From: Chitinophaga solisilvae
GTDB taxonomy: Bacteria > Bacteroidota > Bacteroidia > Chitinophagales > Chitinophagaceae
Reading direction: 5' to 3'
Assembly: GCF_009928525.1 (NCBI RefSeq)
Contig: NZ_JAABOK010000006.1
Location: 310,001 to 374,000 of the forward strand
DNA length: 64,000 nucleotides
Shown here: positions 51,011 to 59,632 of the stretch, one piece after another
Position numbering within the stretch: the stretch's first letter is position 1
Layout: each line of letters begins with the position of its first letter
Translations under genes and position numbers: made by a program
The notes under the pieces: model-generated
Databases searched by the model: none
The model's input: only the letters and a program-made list of their open reading frames with translations
What the model was told of the DNA's origin: nothing

Positions 51011-52345
51011 TTAGTTTACTGCAGGCTGGCCGCTGATCATCTGCTGTATCCTCGTCTGGCTGGTGATGACATTGGCTTTCAGGTCACTCAAAATGGAATA
51101 CAGGCCGAAATAGGTCCTGTTGATGTACAGGCTATGCCTGGAACCTCTTGCTACCTTGGATTCCCGGATTTCTTTCATATTGTACAACTCATCCATGTAG
51201 GCGTAGATTTCATTGAAATACGCTTCATTCCCGAAGTCAAAGTTCTCAAGTGTGAACGGCAGGGTGAGCAGGTCAATCATATGCTGGAAAAGGCCGGAGA
51301 AGAATTCGATTTCCTTCGGCGTATCTGTCGGATGAATCATTTCCAGGTTAGTATAAATTTCGTAGCGGCGCTTATCGTCTTTCAGCACTTCCTTGTCTAC
51401 CAGCAGGAAATAGTTGACATAAAAGTCTTCCGGAATTTCCTTCACGCAGCCAAAATCAAAAATACCGACGGTGCCGTCCGCCCGCATCAGGAAGTTACCG
51501 GGGTGCGGATCGGCATGTACCTGCCTGAGTTTATGTACCTGGAACTGGTAGAAATCCCACAGCGCCTGTCCGATTTTATCCCTGGCTTCCTGGCTGGGAT
51601 TGGTTTGCAGGAACTCTTTCAGGTGCAGGCCATCCAGCCAGTCCATGGTGATAATACGTTCTGATGACAGCTCCGGATAATATCCCGGAAATCGGAGGTG
51701 CGGAATGTGGGCGCATTCACGGGAAAGGGCCATAGACCGGCTCAGTTCCAGCTTGTAATCCGTTTCTTCCAGCAGCTTGCTTTCTATCTCATCAAAATAT
51801 TTATCCATATCCACCTCGTTCATACCTACTATTCTGATGGCGAAAGGCTTTACCAGCCGGAGGTCTGACTTAACGCTGTTAGCTACGCCGGGGTATTGTA
51901 TTTTCACCGCCAGGGGCTTGTCATTTTTCCAGGCTTTATGTACCTGGCCTATGGAAGCAGCATTGGAGGCGTGCATATCGAACTTGTCGTACAGCTGTGA
52001 GGGCGATTTGCCCAGCGTTTTCATAAAGGTATTCACCACCAGCGGGCCTGATAGCGGTGGGGCGCTGTATTGCGACATAGCGAATTTTTCGCTGTATGCC
52101 TTTGGCAGCATGCCCTTGTCCATACTGAGCATCTGCGCCACCTTGAGGGCGCTGCCTTTCAGGTTGCTGAGGGTATTGTAGATATCTTCCGCATTATCCT
52201 GATGCAACGCCTCTTTGGTAACGGAGGGGTCCATCAGTTTGCGGGTGTAATGCTTAATATAATTGCTGCCTACTTTCAGCCCGGTGGTAACAAATTTTCC
52301 TGCCCTTTCCACTTTGGTGGTCGGGATGTTGGATTGTTCTTTCAT
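51011..52345 (-). CDS. ABC1/UbiB-type atypical kinase
   Basis: 444 residues. The ABC1-specific N-terminal segment LKGSALKVAQMLSMD (KxGQ-like), AASIGQVHKA, catalytic-loop VHADPHPGNF and metal site GIFDFGCVK are in place. Relatives (UbiB, COQ8) support quinone biosynthesis or lipid homeostasis through ATPase activity. Overlaps the upstream TetR gene by four bases (ATGA), so the regulator controls its own operon. Confidence 0.92.
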   Translation of the reverse strand: MKEQSNIPTTKVERAGKFVTTGLKVGSNYIKHYTRKLMDPSVTKEALHQDNAEDIYNTLSNLKGSALKVAQMLSMDKGMLPKAYSEKFAMSQYSAPPLSGPLVVNTFMKTLGKSPSQLYDKFDMHASNAASIGQVHKAWKNDKPLAVKIQYPGVANSVKSDLRLVKPFAIRIVGMNEVDMDKYFDEIESKLLEETDYKLELSRSMALSRECAHIPHLRFPGYYPELSSERIITMDWLDGLHLKEFLQTNPSQEARDKIGQALWDFYQFQVHKLRQVHADPHPGNFLMRADGTVGIFDFGCVKEIPEDFYVNYFLLVDKEVLKDDKRRYEIYTNLEMIHPTDTPKEIEFFSGLFQHMIDLLTLPFTLENFDFGNEAYFNEIYAYMDELYNMKEIRESKVARGSRHSLYINRTYFGLYSILSDLKANVITSQTRIQQMISGQPAVN

Positions 52346-52977
52346 AATGCCTGTTTCCGCGTAAAAATAAATTTGCCGAAGTCCAGCAGACTATCCAGCG
52401 TATTGGACCGTATCAGCTGGAAGCTGAGATTAACGGCCTTTTCGATGGCGGCATCCGTCATTTCGAAATTAACGCTGGTGTCATTCAGCCAGTATTTGAG
52501 TACAAATAATGCCTGTACCCAGAAACCATGGACGTATTGATCGGAAATATATTTTCTCTCTTTTATTTCGCTGGAAGAATATCCTTCTTTTATCAGCGCC
52601 GTTACATAATCATAAAAGGCGTGCTTGAACGTTTCCAGCTTGCTGCGGTACAGGTCCGGCAGGCGGAACTGCTCTTTCTGCAGCAGCAGGTAGCTCCGGT
52701 CTTCCTTCAGTTTCTGTACCCAGAGGAAATAAAATGCCAGCAACTTTTCCTGTGCGCCGTACTGCTGATAAATTTCATCGTTGCTGAGCTGGTCCAGCGT
52801 TTCCCGGAAAATTGCCAGCCATACATCTTTTTCAATGGCTTCCAGGGAGCTGTAGTACTCATAAAAGGATGCCTCTGTGATTTCCAGCTGTTTGCACAGC
52901 GCATACACTGAAACGGGCGCTTTCCCGTTTTCCAGCCAGTGAAGTTTATACGCGTTGAGGATGAGTTGTCTGTCCAT
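52342..52977 (-). CDS. TetR-family regulator of the ABC1-kinase operon
   Basis: 211 residues. N-terminal helix-turn-helix (about 5-50; LILNAYKLHWLENGKAPVSV, then YALCKQLEITEASFYEYYSS) and a helical ligand domain ending LDFGKFIFTRKQAL. Coupled to the ABC1 gene. The TetR-ABC1 pairing is common in Bacteroidota. Confidence 0.9.
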   Translation of the reverse strand: MDRQLILNAYKLHWLENGKAPVSVYALCKQLEITEASFYEYYSSLEAIEKDVWLAIFRETLDQLSNDEIYQQYGAQEKLLAFYFLWVQKLKEDRSYLLLQKEQFRLPDLYRSKLETFKHAFYDYVTALIKEGYSSSEIKERKYISDQYVHGFWVQALFVLKYWLNDTSVNFEMTDAAIEKAVNLSFQLIRSNTLDSLLDFGKFIFTRKQAL

Positions 52978-53145
52978 GACTGCAAGGTTTTACTATGTTG
53001 TAATACCCCGCCCGGATAAGGCTTCCGGCGGTTTAACATCTGCGGGGGAAAGTACATACAAATTTACTGCATCCGCCGTTATAAAGCCTCCGGAGTTTCT
53101 ATTTCAAATGTTAAATTTCCTGCCTGAAAAGTTAAAATCTTTCCA

Positions 53146-53153
53146 TATCTTTG
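53146..53153 (+). promoter_or_regulatory. Bacteroidota -7 element before the micro-ORF leader
   Basis: TATCTTTG; transcription would start near 53160. Confidence 0.6.
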
Positions 53154-53206
53154 CGCCCGCAGATATTTATTTATCTGAAAATTTTCATTTGAGATTTTCA
53201 GCTGCT

Positions 53207-53257
53207 ATGGGTCTTCGTCAGCATTTTACAGAGGCAGCAGTTGCAGAAATCACTTAG
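53207..53257 (+). CDS. Micro-ORF 1 (16 residues) of the rtcB leader
   Basis: MGLRQHFTEAAVAEIT then stop. One base separates it from the next start codon. It is the first ATG-led frame in the predicted transcript. Function unknown; could be chance. Confidence 0.3.
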   Translation: MGLRQHFTEAAVAEIT

Positions 53258-53258
53258 A

Positions 53259-53309
53259 ATGAATTACCGGAAAAATGATTGTTTCATTTTAAAAGTAAAG
53301 AAGTCATGA
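53259..53309 (+). CDS. Micro-ORF 2 (16 residues)
   Basis: MNYRKNDCFILKVKKS then stop, with ATGA overlap to the third micro-ORF. Basic composition with one Cys. Function unknown. Confidence 0.35.
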   Translation: MNYRKNDCFILKVKKS

Positions 53310-53353
53310 CTGCACGTTTCTACATATCACCTCTTGCTCTCCGTGCCTGCTAA
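53306..53353 (+). CDS. Micro-ORF 3 (15 residues)
   Basis: MTARFYISPLALRAC then stop. Ends in Ala-Cys. It is followed by two short hairpins (GTTATT/AATAAC at 53363-53384 and GACATTA/TAATGTC at 53397-53414) that could be translation-sensitive. The rest of the 630-bp gap (52978-53145 and 53415-53431) holds no gene. Confidence 0.35.
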   Translation: MTARFYISPLALRAC

Positions 53354-53431
53354 GGCAACGCCGTTATTCCTTTTATGTAATAACCCGGATTGAGCTGACA
53401 TTATTATTAATGTCCGCATACCCTTTGTCAT

Positions 53432-53596
53432 TTTATTATTTTATCATTTTATTATTTGAGATGTAATCCTCTGAGATGTACTTCAGATGGGCCATCTGTT
53501 ATTTTATCATTTTGTTATCTGAGATGTCAGATAGGGTATCTCATGCCAGGTTACCCCTGCATGGCAACAAATAACCCAATCTCAAATAATAAAATT
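53432..53596. repeat. Complex inverted repeat, octamer type (copy 9)
   Basis: The left side carries TTTTATTATTTGAGATGTAA and a second TTTTATCATTTTGTTATCTGAGATG; the right arm is CAATCTCAAATAATAAAA. Inner short pairs such as CAGATGGGCCATCTG occur. It ends 14 bases before the rtcB start codon. More degenerate than the others. Confidence 0.65.
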
Positions 53597-53609
53597 CCAT
53601 TCACACTAT

Positions 53610-55010
53610 ATGGGCAATTTAAAAACCAAGGACCTCAGTAAAATAGGTTATACCAACGACCGGGCGCGCAGCCTGGTCATCAATATTATATCGCGCCATT
53701 TCAAGCATCATGATAAAGCGGCGCTGACAGCGCTGTTAACAGCTGTAAAAGACAGGCCGCAGGATTATGCGGATGACCCGGTGCTGGGTCCGGTGGCAGC
53801 TACATTTATGGACCGGGAGATCACCTGTGATTTCCGTTCTTTTCAGCTGCTGGAAGCAACCGGGCAGCTGAAGATTTATGGCGCCAGAGAAATTGAATAT
53901 GCTGCCAGGCAGCAGATGGAAGTAGCCATGTCGCTGCCGGTTACCGTTCAGGGCGCCCTGATGCCGGACGCTCACATGGGTTACGGGTTGCCGGTGGGCG
54001 GTGTGCTGGCTGCCGATAACGCCGTGCTGCCTTTTGCCGTCGGCGTAGATATCGGCTGCCGTATGGCCCTCAGCATCTTCGATGAAGGCGCTTCCTTCCT
54101 GAAGCGTTACGGCCACCAGGTAAAAGTAGCGCTGAAGGAGTTCACCCACTTCGGTATGGAAGGCGGACTGGAATTCCATCAGGAGCATGAAGTGCTGGAC
54201 AGCCGCGTGTTTCAGTCTACCGACCTGCTGCGTAAGCTGCAAGGTAAGGCTGCACGGCAGCTGGGATCTTCCGGCAGCGGCAATCACTTTGTAGAGTTCG
54301 GACTGATTACCCTGAAAGAAGATAATGCCCTGCAACTGCCCGCGAAGGAATACCTCGCGCTGTTGTCGCACTCCGGCAGCCGCGGCCTCGGAGCTACTAT
54401 CGCGCAGCACTATACGAAAATAGCGATGGATACCTGCAAACTGCCAAAGCCTGCTCAGCAGCTGGCCTGGCTGGATATGAACACGGCAGCCGGACAGGAA
54501 TACTGGATGGCCATGAACCTCGCCGGCGATTACGCTCAGGCCTGCCATGACAGGATTCATCTCAACCTGAAGAAAGCGCTGGGATTGCAATCGCTTGCCA
54601 CCATCGCGAACCATCACAACTTCGCCTGGGAAGATACGCTGGCAGATGGCCGTCAGGTTATCATTCACCGGAAAGGAGCCACCCCGGCGCATGCCGGCGA
54701 GATGGGCATCATCCCTGGCAGCATGACAGCGCCTGCTTACCTTGTACAGGGAAAAGGCGTTGCATCATCCCTTTTCTCTGCGTCGCACGGCGCCGGCAGA
54801 ATGATGAGCCGCAGCCGCGCCAAACAGAAAATGACCATGTCGGCGCTTAAAAAACTTATCGCCGATGCAGGCGTAACCCTCATCGGTGGCAGCGTGGAAG
54901 AAAACCCGCTCGCCTACAAGGATATCGAAAGGGTGATCGCTGCACAGCAGGACCTGGTAGCTATTCAGGGAAAGTTTGTGCCGGTAGTGGTGAGGATGAA
55001 CAAAGAATAA
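53610..55010 (+). CDS. rtcB: RtcB-type RNA ligase
   Basis: 466 residues. The N-terminal part is family-typical (DREITCDFRSFQLLEATGQL, MPDAHMGYGLPVGGVLA). Metal and nucleotide sites: Asp147 and Cys150 in VDIGCRM, GSSGSGNHFVEFG, HSGSRGLG, and guanylylated His393 in SASHGAGRMMSRSRAK. It seals 2',3'-cyclic phosphate RNA ends with GTP. No rtcA or rtcR is present nearby; it may be controlled by its unusual leader. Confidence 0.95.
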   Translation: MGNLKTKDLSKIGYTNDRARSLVINIISRHFKHHDKAALTALLTAVKDRPQDYADDPVLGPVAATFMDREITCDFRSFQLLEATGQLKIYGAREIEYAARQQMEVAMSLPVTVQGALMPDAHMGYGLPVGGVLAADNAVLPFAVGVDIGCRMALSIFDEGASFLKRYGHQVKVALKEFTHFGMEGGLEFHQEHEVLDSRVFQSTDLLRKLQGKAARQLGSSGSGNHFVEFGLITLKEDNALQLPAKEYLALLSHSGSRGLGATIAQHYTKIAMDTCKLPKPAQQLAWLDMNTAAGQEYWMAMNLAGDYAQACHDRIHLNLKKALGLQSLATIANHHNFAWEDTLADGRQVIIHRKGATPAHAGEMGIIPGSMTAPAYLVQGKGVASSLFSASHGAGRMMSRSRAKQKMTMSALKKLIADAGVTLIGGSVEENPLAYKDIERVIAAQQDLVAIQGKFVPVVVRMNKE

Positions 55011-55022
55011 CTATTTACGATT

Positions 55023-55144
55023 TTGGAATTTTTTGATTTACGTATTTAAAATGCAGCGAATAAGAAAGAGAGGCGCTATGAGTTTTCCAGTATATCTTCG
55101 CCGCATTTTAAATACGTAAATCAAAAAAATCCAAAATCGTAAAT
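55023..55144. repeat. Long inverted repeat (copy 10)
   Basis: ATTTACGATTTTGGA arms, then TTTTGATTTACGTATTTAAA against its complement, then AATGCAGCG against CGCCGCATT; spacer about 40 bases. It starts 12 bases after the rtcB stop. Shares the AAAATGCAGCG module with copies 4 and 6. Confidence 0.85.
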
Positions 55145-55146
55145 TG

Positions 55147-55740
55147 TTTGCGTAAATTTATTTATATTCGATATTGCTTTACTTTGCGTATATGCAGGCG
55201 GGTTAGTAAGGGTGTTGTAAAGGATGCTTGCATAAATGGCAGAAACAACCATTATCACATATCTTTAAATTCGCCGTCGTAGCAGCTTTTAGCTCATATT
55301 GCGGAATTTGACTCATGGCGGCAGATGCAATGTATCGTTTTGTACTACTTCCGGGATTTTTGAAAAACCATTTCCTGGTCATACAGTGCGGCAATTTTCT
55401 GATACTGTACTGATAGCAGGAAAATCAATCAGGAAGGATAGGGTAGCCATCAACGTTATACCCCCGGCGGCAGATAAAAGGGGAGTGCCGGCCGGAAGTT
55501 GCTTGTCAGCAACAAATCAGCACGCGGAAAAATGAGAACGTGGGATTATCCATTGGATATAACCCGGATATAGCCGGTAGTATACCTGTTATCAATGGCA
55601 GTATTGCTTTGCATAGCGGTACACGGAACCGGAGAAAGATAACAATGCGGTATTGCTGTATAAAAAACAGCCGTGCAGTGATCCGGTTATTTATTAAGAA
55701 GATATATTTCAGAACTTCATAGCTATCTTAGAAACCCCTG
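55147..55740. other. Gene-poor gap, about 600 bp
   Basis: No supported gene. Open frames up to 63 codons exist on both strands, such as the minus frame 55203-55394 with a Cys-rich tail (CDNGCFCHLCKH), but none has a family signature, promoter or partner. No tRNA, repeat or hairpin of note was found. It may be remnant sequence. Confidence 0.5.
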
Positions 55741-55742
55741 TG

Positions 55743-55772
55743 AAAAAGCCCTGGCAGCAAGCCGGGGCTTAC
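55743..55772 (-). terminator. Terminator of the MFS gene
   Basis: On the minus strand AGCCCCGGC-TTGCT-GCCAGGGCT followed by TTTTT, starting about 10 bases after the stop codon at 55779. Confidence 0.85.
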
Positions 55773-55778
55773 CCTTTT

Positions 55779-56939
55779 TCAGGGCTCTTCCTTCAGTCCG
55801 TTTACCATCAGTATAATCGCCAGCCCGCAAACAGCCATGATGCCGAAAGACCAGCGCAGACTGGATGCCTGGGCTACAAAACCTATCAACGGCGGTACCA
55901 TCAGGAATCCGAGGTAACCAATAGTGGAAATAGATGCGAGCGTTTGCCCGCTGTTAGTTTGCTTCGATTTACCGGCCATGCTGAAAACCAGCGGCACCAC
56001 ACAGGATACCCCCAGCCCGGTAAACATATAGCCGATACCGGTAGTAACAGGGTAAGGCAGCCCGATCGCCAGCAGCAGCCCTATCAGTATCAGCCAGCCA
56101 CTGTTGCGCAGCATGGTTTTAATGCCAAGCCTGACTACCAGCCTGTCGCCAAGAAACCTTCCGGTGGTCATGGAAATCATGTAAACCACAAAAGCCGCAG
56201 TGGCCGCCGCTCCGGTGCCTCCCACTATTTTATGGAAATAAATACTGCTCCAGTCATACATGGTATTTTCTGTGGCCATACATGCGAAACAGATAAATGA
56301 AAAACGCAGCAGCGACTTGTCCGGCAATGAAAAGGCAGGCTTCTTTTCGGTCTGCGGCAGCGGCTGGTCCGCATAGGATTTCGGGTAATAATACCACGTA
56401 AAAGCCAGCAGCAGCACGCTTACCGCCAGCAGGTGCCAGGAGGGCGCAATATTCATGGACACCATCAGGTAACCGATAGCCGCTCCAATAAAACCGGCAA
56501 CGCTCCAGATACCATGGAAGGTAGTCATGATAGATTTACCATACATGTGCTGTACCTGCACCGCCTGCGCATTCATAGACAGATTCAGCAGGTTGCGGGA
56601 AGAGCCGAAACAGAAAAGTACCAGCGCCAGCTGCCATACGCTGGTGGTAAATCCTGGCAGACTGATAACAACATTAAATATCATCGCCCCCAGCAGCATG
56701 ATCTTCCGGCTGCTGAAACTGCCCAGCAGCCTGCCCGTAACAGGCATGGTCAGCATCAGCCCGATAGGCAGCGCAAACAATACAGCTCCCAGCTGCGCTT
56801 CATTCAGCTGCAGTTGCTGTTGTATAGAGGGAATCCTGGATGCCCAGGTGGAATATCCCAGTCCGGAGATAAAAAAGAAAACGGAAATAGCAATCCTGTA
56901 CTGACGGATATGGCTTTGCTGCTGAACGGCTGCGATCAT
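55779..56939 (-). CDS. Major facilitator superfamily transporter
   Basis: 386 residues, twelve hydrophobic segments. YSTWASRIPSIQQQLQLNEAQLGAVLFALPIGLMLTMPV near the start and the A-motif-like LGSFSSRKIM fit the YbjJ-like branch of MFS. Substrate unknown. The second half has ATENTMYDWSSIYFHKIVGG, typical of the same group. Promoter TACCTTTG lies 42-49 bp upstream. Confidence 0.9.
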   Translation of the reverse strand: MIAAVQQQSHIRQYRIAISVFFFISGLGYSTWASRIPSIQQQLQLNEAQLGAVLFALPIGLMLTMPVTGRLLGSFSSRKIMLLGAMIFNVVISLPGFTTSVWQLALVLFCFGSSRNLLNLSMNAQAVQVQHMYGKSIMTTFHGIWSVAGFIGAAIGYLMVSMNIAPSWHLLAVSVLLLAFTWYYYPKSYADQPLPQTEKKPAFSLPDKSLLRFSFICFACMATENTMYDWSSIYFHKIVGGTGAAATAAFVVYMISMTTGRFLGDRLVVRLGIKTMLRNSGWLILIGLLLAIGLPYPVTTGIGYMFTGLGVSCVVPLVFSMAGKSKQTNSGQTLASISTIGYLGFLMVPPLIGFVAQASSLRWSFGIMAVCGLAIILMVNGLKEEP

Positions 56940-56980
56940 TGACTATCGTACACACAACTTTTGTGTTGTCATGAGAAGCA

Positions 56981-56988
56981 CAAAGGTA
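56981..56988 (-). promoter_or_regulatory. Bacteroidota -7 element of the MFS gene
   Basis: Minus strand TACCTTTG. The short leader contains CACAA-CTT-TTGTG (56952-56964), a small palindrome. Confidence 0.65.
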
Positions 56989-56999
56989 GAAAAATCACC

Positions 57000-57215
57000 T
57001 CATTCCGTTTTACGTTTATGTGCTTCGCTGATGATTTCCTTGTTAAATATCCTGACCTCTCCGACCATCAGCAGCCGCATGTCTGCTACAATGTAATCGG
57101 CCAGCTCCCGGTCGCTGATATCATCTCCGGGGATATCCAGCCTGAAATCTTCTCCGTTAAGATGACCTCCGTTGGTAAATGAAATATGGAAGTCAAATTT
57201 TACTCTTTTATGCAT
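57000..57215 (-). CDS. Small conserved-looking protein, 71 residues
   Basis: KFDFHISFTNGGHLNGEDFR, LDIPGDDISDRELADYIVAD, MRLLMVGEVRIFNKEIISEA. The balanced composition, charged termini and alternation of beta- and alpha-type segments look like genuine protein. No family is recognised; the DISDRELADYIVADMRLL helix might bind a partner. Divergent from the 424-residue fusion gene, whose start is 37 bp away. Confidence 0.65.
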   Translation of the reverse strand: MHKRVKFDFHISFTNGGHLNGEDFRLDIPGDDISDRELADYIVADMRLLMVGEVRIFNKEIISEAHKRKTE

Positions 57216-57251
57216 AGCTTTATAGTGTTACTAAAAATTTACTTCCTCGAA

Positions 57252-58526
57252 ATGAACAAGAAACCATTTGAGTTAATCTCCTACCAGCAGGCAGTTTCAC
57301 AGTACCATATCGCTGCCGCAGTCTTCGAAAGTGAAGACGTATTTAATGATGTTATCGATGAAAACCTGCCATTTTATCTGTATGAAGGCGACCTGAAAAT
57401 ATCCGGTAACCTGAACCTGGATACGGATGTTGTAGACAGAATCCTCAACGAGAATGAAGTAGCCGGTTATATTATCACCGGCAACCTGGAAGTGACCGGT
57501 AACATTATCAATGACGAAGGCGATTATGGTCCCATCTTCTACGTACAGGGAGATGTTTCCTGCCGGAGCCTCGTGATCGGCGGCTGCCCCACACGTATCA
57601 CCGGTAATGTGCTTGCGGAAGAGGTCATCATGCTGCACTACAATCATGGGTGGATGCAATGCGACGGCGCATTCATTGCGCCGGTAATGATTGTGGAAGA
57701 CTATCACCTGCAACCCGGTGCGGCCAAAAACATCAGCCGCTTTTATTACAATGACCGTGAAGAAGAGTTCCGCGATGAAACCGGCGAATGGCGCATCCCC
57801 GCCGCCCTGCAGGAAATGCTGAACAACCGGCTGACCACCGATTTTGAAGAGCTGCGCCGTGACCTCGTTGCCGGTGAACACGTACTGCTGCAGCAAGACA
57901 GGCCTTATGCCTACTGGGAGCAGAAGGTGGCTGCCAACTGGCGTGATCTGCAACGGGTGCCGGTAACCTTCCGCAAGGAAGCATTATGTATGACCGCCCT
58001 GCACCAGTATGTAGGCGCCCTGGAATTTTTTCCGGCACTGCTCATCACCGACTCGTTGGTAGAGTATGTTATAACCCGCGACGGTAAAGGATTACGCTAT
58101 GTGCCTGCCTCCATGGTTACCCCGGAACTATGCCGCGTGGCTGCCCGTAACGGCGCTTCCCTCAAAGCAGATTTTCCGGAAGATATGCTGGACTACGAAC
58201 TGGTATATACCGTTATCCAGAACGACCCCGCAGAAATGGAAAGCGTGCCCGTACATTTCATCGATGAAGACCTGCTGGCGGCATACGTGAAAACCGGGTA
58301 CAACCTGTGGCTGCAACGGTATTGCGACCTGGCAGGCATCGCCAAGATAAAGGTGCTGCAACGCGTCATGGATGAAGGCGTAGATCAGGTAGACTACGTA
58401 TTCCGCGCTTTCCTCACCAACGAGGTGTACCACTACGCCAGGGAACGTTATGATACCGTTTCTTCCCGGCCGCAGTGGGAGGATCTGACGCAGCGGTATG
58501 CAAAGAAGATCGCAAAATTTTATTGA
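57252..58526 (+). CDS. Polymer-forming-like beta-repeat protein with C-terminal helical repeats
   Basis: 424 residues from ATG 57252 (MNKKPFELISYQQAVSQYHI); the longer frame overlaps the divergent gene. Residues about 35-150 form short beta-helix turns (LYEGDLKISGNLNLDTDVVD, YIITGNLEVTGNIINDEGDY, VQGDVSCRSLVIGG, RITGNVLAEEVIM) as in bactofilin/polymer-forming proteins. Residues about 250-410 hold irregular 20-residue helical repeats with the rhythm of DUF4116 (LRYVPASMVTPELCRVAARN, GASLKADFPEDMLDYELVYT, VIQNDPAEMESVPVHFIDED). No signal peptide. Function unknown; could be a cytoplasmic scaffold or toxin-immunity type protein. Confidence 0.8.
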   Translation: MNKKPFELISYQQAVSQYHIAAAVFESEDVFNDVIDENLPFYLYEGDLKISGNLNLDTDVVDRILNENEVAGYIITGNLEVTGNIINDEGDYGPIFYVQGDVSCRSLVIGGCPTRITGNVLAEEVIMLHYNHGWMQCDGAFIAPVMIVEDYHLQPGAAKNISRFYYNDREEEFRDETGEWRIPAALQEMLNNRLTTDFEELRRDLVAGEHVLLQQDRPYAYWEQKVAANWRDLQRVPVTFRKEALCMTALHQYVGALEFFPALLITDSLVEYVITRDGKGLRYVPASMVTPELCRVAARNGASLKADFPEDMLDYELVYTVIQNDPAEMESVPVHFIDEDLLAAYVKTGYNLWLQRYCDLAGIAKIKVLQRVMDEGVDQVDYVFRAFLTNEVYHYARERYDTVSSRPQWEDLTQRYAKKIAKFY

Positions 58527-59533
58527 TCCATGTACATCACCAGCTTGCGGCCATTGGTCTGATTAGCTTCCATCATCATGTGCGCCTGTCTGACGGCAGC
58601 TGCGCTGAGTTTTCCGGTAATATGCACTGCCGGCGGCGTAATGACGCCTGCCTGCAGCAATGACGTCATGTGTTGCAATGTCTGCCCGTACCATCCCAGC
58701 CGGTTGTCTGCCGCATATGCATAGTTGGAAATATTCAGGATAAAGCAGCCTTTATCAAACAGTAGTTCCCTGGTGCGTGGCGTGCTCAGGAAGGTGATGT
58801 CTGCATATCCTTTATTAACGCCCAGTACTGCGGCTGCGGTGGCTGAAATACTGCCGCCTGCAATATCCACGGCCCAGTCGAACGGCTGCTGGCCGCGGAT
58901 CGCCATGATTTTTTCTTCCAGCTGTTCCTGTTTATAGGAGATGATTTCGCGGGGAGATAACCCGGCTGCTATTAATGCCGCCACGCTATGTTCATTGCCG
59001 GCGGTAGACATGATGAAGGACGTGCCGTGTGCCCGGAGCAGCTTGATCAGTACGCTGCCAACGCCACCGGCGCCGCCGGTGATGAATACGCTTTCCCCTG
59101 GTTGCACGTTCATTCTGCTGAATGCCTGCCAGGCGGTAAGTCCGGCAGTAGGTACGGCTGCTGCGGTTTCAAAGGAAATTCCGGCGGGCATATGCGCCAC
59201 CATACGATAGTCCAGCGCAATATATTCCGCATAGGTGCCATTGGAGCCTTTGCTGCCGGCTGCAGCTATGACAGCGTCGCCGGGGAGGAAACCGGTGGTA
59301 TGCCTGCCTGTCTCCACTACCGTGCCCGCCAGCTCCCTGCCCAGTACAGGCGAGTGCATATGTGCGCTTTCCCTGCGCCCCTGCCGCATCTGGTAATCAA
59401 TAGGGTTAAAGGCCGCCGCCCTGATCTGTATCAGCAGCTCATGATCCTTCGGAACAGGCCGGGGGAGGGTTGTCTGCCTGAACTGATCCACTTCTCCGAA
59501 GCCTTCCAGTACAATAGCCTGCATAGTATCCAT
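58520..59533 (-). CDS. MDR-family oxidoreductase (quinone-reductase type)
   Basis: 337 residues from the ATG at 59533, 24 bases after a good promoter; longer frames upstream are excluded. GroES-like domain then Rossmann motif ITGGAGGVGSVLIKLLRAHG (about 149-168). Zinc ligands missing. Family of NADPH-dependent quinone or enone reductases. The end overlaps the stop of the 57252 gene by 7 bp, converging. A HxlR-type gene is divergent 100 bp away and likely regulates it. Confidence 0.9.
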   Translation of the reverse strand: MDTMQAIVLEGFGEVDQFRQTTLPRPVPKDHELLIQIRAAAFNPIDYQMRQGRRESAHMHSPVLGRELAGTVVETGRHTTGFLPGDAVIAAAGSKGSNGTYAEYIALDYRMVAHMPAGISFETAAAVPTAGLTAWQAFSRMNVQPGESVFITGGAGGVGSVLIKLLRAHGTSFIMSTAGNEHSVAALIAAGLSPREIISYKQEQLEEKIMAIRGQQPFDWAVDIAGGSISATAAAVLGVNKGYADITFLSTPRTRELLFDKGCFILNISNYAYAADNRLGWYGQTLQHMTSLLQAGVITPPAVHITGKLSAAAVRQAHMMMEANQTNGRKLVMYMDQ

Positions 59534-59556
59534 AATGACGATTGTTGTATTTTTGG

Positions 59557-59564
59557 CAAAGCTA
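59557..59564 (-). promoter_or_regulatory. Bacteroidota -7 element of the MDR oxidoreductase gene
   Basis: Minus strand TAGCTTTG, 24 bp before the start codon. Confidence 0.65.
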
Positions 59565-59632
59565 ATCTGCCGGAAAGGAGCATTCAATAACTCCGGAAAA
59601 AGAGAGCTACTCAATAAAAAGTGAGCGGTAAC

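Noticed and set aside
2853..55144. CRISPR or tandem-repeat array interpretation of the heptad repeats
   Set aside because: The units are 7-8 bp, arranged as two complementary arms with no regular spacers, and there are no cas genes.
55203..55394. Minus frame of 63 codons with a Cys-rich tail
   Set aside because: No promoter, partner or family signature; the four cysteines (CDNGCFCHLC) do not form a convincing zinc-site spacing. Left as part of a gene-poor gap.
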